Position numbers and translations under genes: made by a program
Shown here: positions 1 through 4,942 of the stretch, piece after piece
Position numbering within the stretch: the stretch's first letter is position 1
Layout: each line of letters begins with the position of its first letter
Assembly: GCA_946405565.1 (NCBI GenBank)
Contig: CAMJHU010000062.1
Coordinates: forward strand, 1-8,426
Reading direction: 5' to 3'
DNA from: an uncultured Clostridia bacterium
GTDB taxonomy: Bacteria > Bacillota > Clostridia > Oscillospirales > Acutalibacteraceae
Length of the DNA stretch: 8,426 nucleotides
The notes under the pieces: model-generated
Told to the model about the DNA's origin: nothing
The model's database searches: none
The model's input: the letters and a program-made list of their open reading frames with translations, nothing else

Positions 1-840
1 ATAGGCACGCAATATCGCAGAACTGCCATACTGCGTGACCGCCATAAATGTAAAGTCTATTGGCTTGTCATCTATTGTAATCAATGTAGGAGCGCCCTTC
101 TTCTCCCATACAGACTGTAAATGGCGAAGCTGGTCCGTCAGTTTGTCCCATTGTGCCTGATCCATCTGATCCACAGGCGTATCGGTAAATCCCGTGGCGC
201 GATAGGAAAGTTCTCGCGCCGCAATCGGTGAAATCCCCTGAATGACCGTCATGCAAGCCTTGTCAAGTTTATAGCCTTTACATATTTCAATCGCGTCAAC
301 CAGACTTTCAGCATCGGCTGACAGCGGATTCTGCTTTTCCTGTGCGGGAGGAAGCTCATACCGAATGCCCGGCAGTATCAGCCGCAGCGAGCTGAGATCA
401 CTGTCAATCCGTTTTACCGCGTCGATTACCAATCCCCGTTCGTCAATCAGGATAATATTGGAATGCCGCCCCATGATTTCCACCGCTACGGTGAGTTCAA
501 TCTCATCTCCCAGTTCGTTATGCGCGTCGAATTTCAGCAGCAGCACACGCTCCAGCCCTGCCTGTTCCACTGCCGACAGTCTGGCGCCGCACAGACGTTT
601 GCGCAGCAGCATACACAGCATCGGCGGCTGGGCGGGATTCTCTACGGAAAACGACGTAAAGTGAATGCGTGCGGAATTGGCGGAAGCGGACAAGAGCAGT
701 TTGCGATTGGCATTTTTTCCCCGCATGGAAAAAATCAACGTTTCCTTGGAAGGCTGGTAGATTTTATCTACCTTCGCACCCAGAATGCCGTCCGCTATTT
801 CTTTTCGCAGCAAATGGAGCATTGCCCCATCCAGAGCCAT
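1..840 (-). CDS. rqcH: RqcH / NFACT-domain ribosome quality control factor (FbpA family), N-terminal part
   Basis: In this family RqcH binds stalled 50S subunits carrying peptidyl-tRNA and recruits tRNA-Ala to add C-terminal alanine tails that mark the nascent chain for degradation; older annotations call it fibronectin-binding protein A. The frame is open from an ATG at 840 to the window edge, giving 280 residues with no stop, so the C-terminal half (coiled coil and NFACT-R) lies outside. The NFACT-N signature is clear: it opens MALDGAMLHLL, followed by KVDKIYQPSKE (about 23-33), LLLSASANSARIH (about 48-60), PPMLCMLLRK (about 72-81) and EIMGRHSNIIL (about 121-131). Residues E97-R98 align with the tRNA-contacting D97-R98 pair I recall for Bacillus subtilis RqcH. 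SISPIAARE-like residues near 202-210 begin the helix-hairpin-helix region. The start follows a strong ribosome binding site (848-858). It is the last visible gene of the minus-strand cluster, 39 bases after the Nif3-like gene. Confidence 0.93.
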   Translation of the reverse strand, partial: MALDGAMLHLLRKEIADGILGAKVDKIYQPSKETLIFSMRGKNANRKLLLSASANSARIHFTSFSVENPAQPPMLCMLLRKRLCGARLSAVEQAGLERVLLLKFDAHNELGDEIELTVAVEIMGRHSNIILIDERGLVIDAVKRIDSDLSSLRLILPGIRYELPPAQEKQNPLSADAESLVDAIEICKGYKLDKACMTVIQGISPIAARELSYRATGFTDTPVDQMDQAQWDKLTDQLRHLQSVWEKKGAPTLITIDDKPIDFTFMAVTQYGSSAILRAY

Positions 841-847
841 ATAGAAT

Positions 848-858
848 CCTCTCCTTTT
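848..858 (-). promoter_or_regulatory. Ribosome binding site of rqcH
   Basis: On the minus strand the sequence reads AAAAGGAGAGG, seven bases before the ATG at 840. This strong Shine-Dalgarno match fixes the start of RqcH and shows that the gene is translated independently of the upstream Nif3-like gene. Confidence 0.8.
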
Positions 859-879
859 CTGTCTTTATCACTCAAAGAA

Positions 880-1674
880 TTATTGCATTGTAAATCGTAA
901 CGGATCGTCCAACGTCGTAACTTCCACTGACAAGGTGGGAAATCCCTCCCGCAGCGCAGAAGCCAACCCGGACAGCGCCACTGCTTCCGTTGCATAATGA
1001 CCGGCGGGAATCAATGTAATGCCGTTTTGCGCCGCATAGAGCAACTCATGATGCTTGGCTTCACCGGTTACAAAAGCGTCAATGCCGTTTTTTGGGCATT
1101 CAAAGACAAATTCTCCGCACGCGCCGCCGCCCACCGCGACCGTCTGAATGGATTTCCCACCGTCTACGTATTCAACGCCACGCCGACCGCGCAGTTTTTC
1201 CATGACATAATCCGCGAATTCTCCGGGAGACAACGGTTTGCTTAATTCGCCGACGCGCCCGATGTAATTTTTCTGCACAAGCCCATCCTGTACCTGTTCC
1301 GAAACAGAAAAAATCGGGCGGATATTCTGTAAATCCAATTTGGTTGCCAATAAGTCATTCACGCCGCCCGGCGCGATGTCGTAATTGGTGTGCGCCGAAA
1401 TCGCGGAAATGCCGTGCGCCACTAGAGCGAACACCGGCATTTCATGCGTCAACTGCCGAAGGGGACGAAAGATGACCGGGTGATGAGAGACAATCAATTC
1501 CGCTCCCGCCGATGCAGCGTAACGGATGACATCCCGCGTTACATCCAGCGATACCACCGCTTTCGTAACCTCTCTGCCGCAGTCTACCATAATCCCGCTG
1601 TTGTCATAGCTTTCCTGCAGCCGATAGGGATACCGGCTGTCAAGATATTCATAGACGGCTTTCACCGTAATCAT
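880..1674 (-). CDS. Nif3-like dinuclear metal center protein (YqfO/YbgI family)
   Basis: This 264-residue protein belongs to the Nif3/YbgI/YqfO family, toroidal hexamers that hold a two-metal site. The biochemical role is not settled; the label 'GTP cyclohydrolase 1 type 2 homolog' is by homology only. Visible motifs are SYDNSGIMV (22-30), SHHPVIF with H64 and H65, SAHTNYD with H95 and D99, TGEAKHHE (203-210) and GHYATE with H226 and E230, which together match the metal ligands known for the family. At 264 residues it is close to E. coli YbgI (about 247) and lacks the extra PII/CutA-like middle domain that makes Bacillus YqfO about 370 residues. The frame stays open upstream to 1902, but the ATG at 1674 is preferred because the family motif begins there and AAAGGAG precedes it. 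The start lies inside the end of trmK, so the two genes are probably translationally coupled. Confidence 0.93.
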   Translation of the reverse strand: MITVKAVYEYLDSRYPYRLQESYDNSGIMVDCGREVTKAVVSLDVTRDVIRYAASAGAELIVSHHPVIFRPLRQLTHEMPVFALVAHGISAISAHTNYDIAPGGVNDLLATKLDLQNIRPIFSVSEQVQDGLVQKNYIGRVGELSKPLSPGEFADYVMEKLRGRRGVEYVDGGKSIQTVAVGGGACGEFVFECPKNGIDAFVTGEAKHHELLYAAQNGITLIPAGHYATEAVALSGLASALREGFPTLSVEVTTLDDPLRFTMQ

Positions 1675-2368
1675 TGTCTTTGCGCTCCTTTCCATGAGCA
1701 TACTCCCGCAATTGCGCGGACATTGAACGCCAATGCGCTTCCTGTTCCGGAAGCTGCTGTGCCGCCATGCCATCGGCAACGGCTTCCAGAATATCAGCCT
1801 GTTTTTCCAGAAGACGCACGGAAAGAGGATTGTCGGGTCCCAGCCTTCCCGCGTAAAAGTCAAATTCCGTAAAAGGCTTGGCATTTGTTGAATAGGTCGC
1901 ATGAATCACCGTGTAAATCCGATTTGCTTCGCATACAGGCTTTTCATCTATCATCGTAAATCCATGCCGATACAGATATTCCCTGAGCCGTTCCGCATGG
2001 GACATCGGCTGTAATATCAGGCGGTATTTCTCATCACGTATCCAATCCGCCTGCGCCAGAATCGCAGCAATGGCATCTCCTCCCATACCCGCGATGATGA
2101 TATCATCCACGTCATCTGGCGGGATTTTGGCAAGCCCGTCTGCTGTAAAGGTGATAATCTTGTCAGATAATCCGTATCGTTTGATATTGAATTTGGCTGA
2201 TTGAATGGGTTCTTCATGGATATCGGAAGCATATGCACGGGGAACCTTGCCGCTTTGCACCAGCCAGATGGGCAGATACGCGTGATCGGTGCCGATATCC
2301 GCCGGAACCTTTCCTTCCCGAACCATGTCGGCACAAGCTGCCAGACGGGCGCCGAGCGAAAAAAGCAT
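1649..2368 (-). CDS. trmK: tRNA (adenine(22)-N1)-methyltransferase TrmK
   Basis: TrmK methylates N1 of A22 in the D-loop of bacterial tRNAs using S-adenosylmethionine. The 239-residue product is of family length. It has the Rossmann motif I variant ADIGTDHAYLP (23-33), an acidic residue after strand 2 (D49 in ASDI), the diagnostic IIAGMGGD (91-98), and LILQPMSHAERLREYL (117-132), followed by a C-terminal helical region (about 170-230) that is likely to form the family's coiled coil. The frame also offers a GTG at 2395. The ATG at 2368 is preferred because AAAGGAG lies ten bases upstream, whereas that same site lies inside the longer version. The 3' end overlaps the Nif3-like gene by 26 bases; this trmK-nif3 pairing also occurs in Bacillus (yqfN-yqfO). 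A hairpin separates it from the upstream DUF1858 gene. Confidence 0.93.
   Translation of the reverse strand: MLFSLGARLAACADMVREGKVPADIGTDHAYLPIWLVQSGKVPRAYASDIHEEPIQSAKFNIKRYGLSDKIITFTADGLAKIPPDDVDDIIIAGMGGDAIAAILAQADWIRDEKYRLILQPMSHAERLREYLYRHGFTMIDEKPVCEANRIYTVIHATYSTNAKPFTEFDFYAGRLGPDNPLSVRLLEKQADILEAVADGMAAQQLPEQEAHWRSMSAQLREYAHGKERKDNDYGESRL
1685..1691 (-). promoter_or_regulatory. Ribosome binding site of the Nif3-like gene
   Basis: The minus strand reads AAAGGAG, ten bases before the ATG at 1674. It lies inside the trmK coding sequence and decides the start against the longer open frame that continues to 1902. Confidence 0.75.
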
Positions 2369-2378
2369 ATCGCTGATT

Positions 2379-2385
2379 CTCCTTT
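2379..2385 (-). promoter_or_regulatory. Ribosome binding site of trmK
   Basis: The minus strand reads AAAGGAG, with ten bases to the ATG at 2368. It selects this start over the upstream in-frame GTG at 2395. Confidence 0.75.
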
Positions 2386-2399
2386 CCGTAAACACAAAT

Positions 2400-2439
2400 A
2401 AGGTCTGTCACAACGAATGATTTCGCAGCGACAGACCTT
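2400..2439 (-). terminator. Intergenic hairpin between the DUF1858 gene and trmK (possible attenuator)
   Basis: A perfect 10-base inverted repeat (2400-2409, AAGGTCTGTC, with 2430-2439, GACAGACCTT) encloses a 20-base loop that has a small inner CGAA/TTCG stem (2414-2417 and 2422-2425). On the minus strand it is followed only by a broken T-rich stretch (ATTTGTGTTT), so it is a poor classical terminator. Partial termination, RNA processing or 3'-end protection of the short upstream message are all possible. It begins 14 bases after the DUF1858 stop codon and ends 15 bases before the trmK ribosome binding site. Confidence 0.5.
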
Positions 2440-2453
2440 CTCTCAAAATATCA

Positions 2454-2654
2454 TTACTTTCCCTGAATATGAGCGTTCAGCTTACTGACCAGTTCATCGG
2501 CGTTGACACCGTGAACCATACACGCCTGCTCAATCGATTCGCCTCTGGAAGCGGGACAGCCCAGACAGTGCATTCCCATCTCCAGAAAAAACGGCGCAGT
2601 GGAAGAATCTATATCGAGAATATCGCCGATAATCGTATCTTTTGTAATTTCCAT
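2454..2654 (-). CDS. DUF1858 domain small CxxC protein (putative redox disulfide protein)
   Basis: This 66-residue protein matches the DUF1858 / 'hybrid cluster protein-associated redox disulfide domain' pattern. It has an N-terminal ITKDTIIGDIL segment, TAPFFLEMGMHCLGC with C30 and C33 forming a CxxC, and a C-terminal GESIEQACMVHGV helix with a third cysteine, C45. Proteins of this family are found alone or fused to redox enzymes; a thiol/disulfide or metal-binding role is inferred from the cysteines and has not been shown. The frame is open upstream to 2714, but the ATG at 2654 is chosen because GGGAGG lies eight bases before it and the family consensus begins there. It is the first gene after the promoter at 2686-2714 and probably shares a message with trmK, the Nif3-like gene and rqcH. 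Confidence 0.9.
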   Translation of the reverse strand: MEITKDTIIGDILDIDSSTAPFFLEMGMHCLGCPASRGESIEQACMVHGVNADELVSKLNAHIQGK

Positions 2655-2685
2655 CACTTTTGCCTCCCTTACTTTTATGGCATAC

Positions 2686-2714
2686 ATTATATTATGAAAA
2701 AAAGAAATTGTCAA
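2686..2714 (-). promoter_or_regulatory. Sigma-A type promoter of the DUF1858-trmK-nif3-rqcH cluster
   Basis: Reading the minus strand, TTGACA (2714-2709) and TATAAT (2691-2686) are separated by exactly 17 bases, a perfect housekeeping consensus. Transcription would start near 2679, leaving a leader of about 25 bases before the DUF1858 start at 2654. Confidence 0.85.
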
Positions 2715-2808
2715 TATTCATTTTCCATAATTTAGCAAAAGCATTTTCTTCATTTTCTGCCATCGCAATATCTGTCCCTAAAAATCCCAGAAAACAAAAA
2801 TCTCTCTC

Positions 2809-2837
2809 TTGACAATTGAACCGTTTTGGCTTACAAT
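2809..2837 (+). promoter_or_regulatory. Sigma-A type promoter of the parE-parC operon
   Basis: TTGACA (2809-2814) and TACAAT (2832-2837) are separated by 17 bases. Transcription would start near 2844, giving a leader of roughly 58 bases. It is divergent from the promoter at 2686-2714; the 94 bases between the two -35 boxes are AT-rich, and I see no clear operator in them. Confidence 0.82.
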
Positions 2838-2901
2838 TAAGATTTGTAGATCACTATCCCCACAGATTCGTTTTATTTTTGATACAAAATGGAGACAGAA
2901 C

Positions 2902-4893
2902 ATGGAGCAATTGCAAAATTCCCCGGAAAAAAAAGAATACGGAAATGACAATATTGTAGCGCTCAAAGGCGCCGACAGAGTACGCAAGCGTCCCGCCGTT
3001 ATCTTCGGCTCAGACGGCATAGAAGGCTGCTGTCACTCGGTCTTTGAAATCCTGTCCAACTCGATTGACGAAGCACGGGAAGGGTACGGCAAAAAAATCA
3101 TTGTGACCCGTTTTGCGGACGGTTCCATTCAGGTGGAAGATTTCGGGCGCGGCATTCCCGTGGATTACAACAACGTGGAACACCGTTACAACTGGGAACT
3201 GGTATTCTGCGAAATGTACGCGGGCGGCAAATACAACAACGACGACGGCGAAATTTATGAATATTCACTCGGACTGAACGGTTTGGGATTGTGTGCCACG
3301 CAGTACGCTTCCGAATATATGGATGCCGAAATCCGCCGTGACGGAACGAGATTTTCCCTGCATTTTGAACACGGCGAGCCGATTGGCGAAATGAAAAAAG
3401 AGCCTTATAACGGGAAACAGACCGGCTCCCGCATCAAATGGAAACCGGATCTGGAAGTCTTTACCGATATTGCCATTCCTCTGGAATATTTTCAGGATAC
3501 CATGCGTCGTCAGGCAATTGTCAATGCGGGTGTACTGTTTATCCTCGACGATAAAGCCAGCGGTGAATCATTTGAATATTTTTATCAGGACGGCATTGCC
3601 GATCATGTGAGAGAACTGGCTGGCGACGACGCCATTTCACAGGTGCAGTTCTGGCAGTGCGAACGGCGCGGTCGTGACCGCGAGGATAAGCCGGATTACA
3701 ATGTAAAAATCAACGCGGCGGTTGCCTTCTCCAATCGCGTCTGCGTAACCGAGTATTATCACAATTCCAGTTGGCTGGAATACGGCGGCGCGCCTCAGAA
3801 GGCGGTACGCAGCGCGTTTGTGGCGATGATTGATGCCCGTCTCAAACAGACCGGCAAATACGCCAAAAACGAGAGCAAAGTCACGGCGCAGGATGTGGAG
3901 GATTGTCTGATTATTGTGGTGTCGTCCTTCTCCAACCAGACCAGCTATGAAAACCAGACAAAAAAAGCCATTACCAACCGCTTCATACAGGAAGCCATGA
4001 CCGATTTTTTCCGCCATCAATTGGAAATCTGGTTCCTTGAAAACCCGCTAGAGGCAGACAAAATCTGCGGACAGGTGCTGCTCAATAAACAGAGCCGCGA
4101 GCAGGCGGAAAAACAGCGCCTTGCCATCAAGAAAAATCTTTCGTCCAATATGGATATCACCTCCCGCGTCAATAAATTCATCGACTGCCGTTCCAAAGAC
4201 CCCAGCGAACGTGAACTGTACATCGTGGAAGGCGATTCGGCAGCCGGTTCCTGTAAGAATGCCCGCGACCCCGCGTTTCAGGGCATTATGCCGGTCCGCG
4301 GCAAGATTCTCAACTGTCTCAAGGCAGATTATACCAAAATCTTCAAAAGCGAAATTATTACCGACCTCATCAAGGTGCTGGGCTGCGGCGTGAACGTAAA
4401 GGGACATCAAAATAAGAATCTCTCCACGTTTGATATCACCCAGCTCCGGTGGAACAAGGTCATCATCTGCACCGATGCCGATGTGGACGGCTTTCAGATA
4501 CGCACCCTGATTCTGACCATGATCTATCGGCTTATGCCTCAGTTGATTGACGCGGGCAAGGTGTACATTGCCGAGTCGCCGCTTTATGAAATTACCTGCG
4601 GCAGCGATACCTATTTTGCCTACACCGAGCAGGAAAAAACCGAGATTCTTGAAAAAATCAGCAAAAAGAAATTTACCATCCAGCGCTCCAAGGGACTGGG
4701 TGAAAACGACGCGGACATGATGAGCTTCACTACCATGGCGCCCGCCACCCGTCGGCTCATTCAGGTCATGCCCGCCGACCGCGAACCCACGGAACAGATG
4801 TTCGACGTGCTGCTGGGCGATAATCTGAGCGGACGCAAAGAATATATCGCGCTGCACGGCAGCGAGTTTATCGAACTGGCGGATATTCAGTAA
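2902..4893 (+). CDS. parE: Type IIA topoisomerase B subunit (divergent ParE/GyrB)
   Basis: This is the ATP-hydrolysing subunit of a type IIA topoisomerase, 663 residues. The GHKL ATPase region holds E49 and N53 in FEILSNSIDEA (general base and Mg ligand), D80 in VEDFGRGIPV (adenine contact) and a changed glycine motif, SLGLNGLG (122-129), where GyrB usually has SGGLHGVG. The transducer QTK loop is Q352-T353-K354. TOPRIM motifs are EGDSAAGS (443-450, usually EGDSAGGS) and DADVDG (D525, D527, D529); the C-terminal RSKGLGEND segment is at 595-603. Length and the absence of a large TOPRIM insert fit ParE-type subunits of Clostridia. The ATG at 2902 is chosen over an in-frame ATG at 2809, which lies upstream of the predicted transcript start; GGAG at 2891 serves as ribosome binding site. 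The A subunit follows 49 bases later. ParE rather than GyrB is inferred mainly from the partner subunit. Confidence 0.9.
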   Translation: MEQLQNSPEKKEYGNDNIVALKGADRVRKRPAVIFGSDGIEGCCHSVFEILSNSIDEAREGYGKKIIVTRFADGSIQVEDFGRGIPVDYNNVEHRYNWELVFCEMYAGGKYNNDDGEIYEYSLGLNGLGLCATQYASEYMDAEIRRDGTRFSLHFEHGEPIGEMKKEPYNGKQTGSRIKWKPDLEVFTDIAIPLEYFQDTMRRQAIVNAGVLFILDDKASGESFEYFYQDGIADHVRELAGDDAISQVQFWQCERRGRDREDKPDYNVKINAAVAFSNRVCVTEYYHNSSWLEYGGAPQKAVRSAFVAMIDARLKQTGKYAKNESKVTAQDVEDCLIIVVSSFSNQTSYENQTKKAITNRFIQEAMTDFFRHQLEIWFLENPLEADKICGQVLLNKQSREQAEKQRLAIKKNLSSNMDITSRVNKFIDCRSKDPSERELYIVEGDSAAGSCKNARDPAFQGIMPVRGKILNCLKADYTKIFKSEIITDLIKVLGCGVNVKGHQNKNLSTFDITQLRWNKVIICTDADVDGFQIRTLILTMIYRLMPQLIDAGKVYIAESPLYEITCGSDTYFAYTEQEKTEILEKISKKKFTIQRSKGLGENDADMMSFTTMAPATRRLIQVMPADREPTEQMFDVLLGDNLSGRKEYIALHGSEFIELADIQ

Positions 4894-4930
4894 TTTCTAT
4901 CTTTTATTCTATATTTCTATCAAACCACAC

Positions 4931-4939
4931 GAAGGTGAG
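4931..4939 (+). promoter_or_regulatory. Ribosome binding site supporting the TTG start of parC
   Basis: GAAGGTGAG complements the 3' end of 16S rRNA over AAGGTGA and lies just before the TTG at 4943. It supports the TTG over the first in-frame ATG (4985), which has no comparable site. Confidence 0.7.
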
Positions 4940-4942
4940 TAT

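Noticed and set aside
365..1872. Several plus-strand frames of 82 to 145 codons opposite rqcH and the Nif3-like gene
   Set aside because: All are antisense to genes with clear family motifs and show no domain or ribosome binding site of their own.
1675..1902. Possible 76-residue N-terminal extension of the Nif3-like protein
   Set aside because: The extension overlaps trmK out of frame, has no family similarity, and a strong ribosome binding site marks the ATG at 1674.
2369..2395. GTG start at 2395 for trmK
   Set aside because: The only good ribosome binding site lies downstream of this codon and serves the ATG at 2368.
2809..2901. In-frame ATG at 2809 as start of parE
   Set aside because: It lies upstream of the predicted transcript start and inside the promoter region; the peptide has no similarity to GyrB/ParE N-termini, while the ATG at 2902 has a ribosome binding site.
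4048..4857. 269-residue open frame on the minus strand opposite parE
   Set aside because: It is codon-aligned with the TOPRIM half of parE and ends at a sense CTA codon. Its composition is that of an antisense shadow.
4893..4921. Nine-base direct repeat ATTTCTATC (4893-4901 and 4913-4921) between parE and parC
   Set aside because: It is a short T-rich repeat in an AT-rich spacer, likely by chance; no operator or attachment-site features accompany it.
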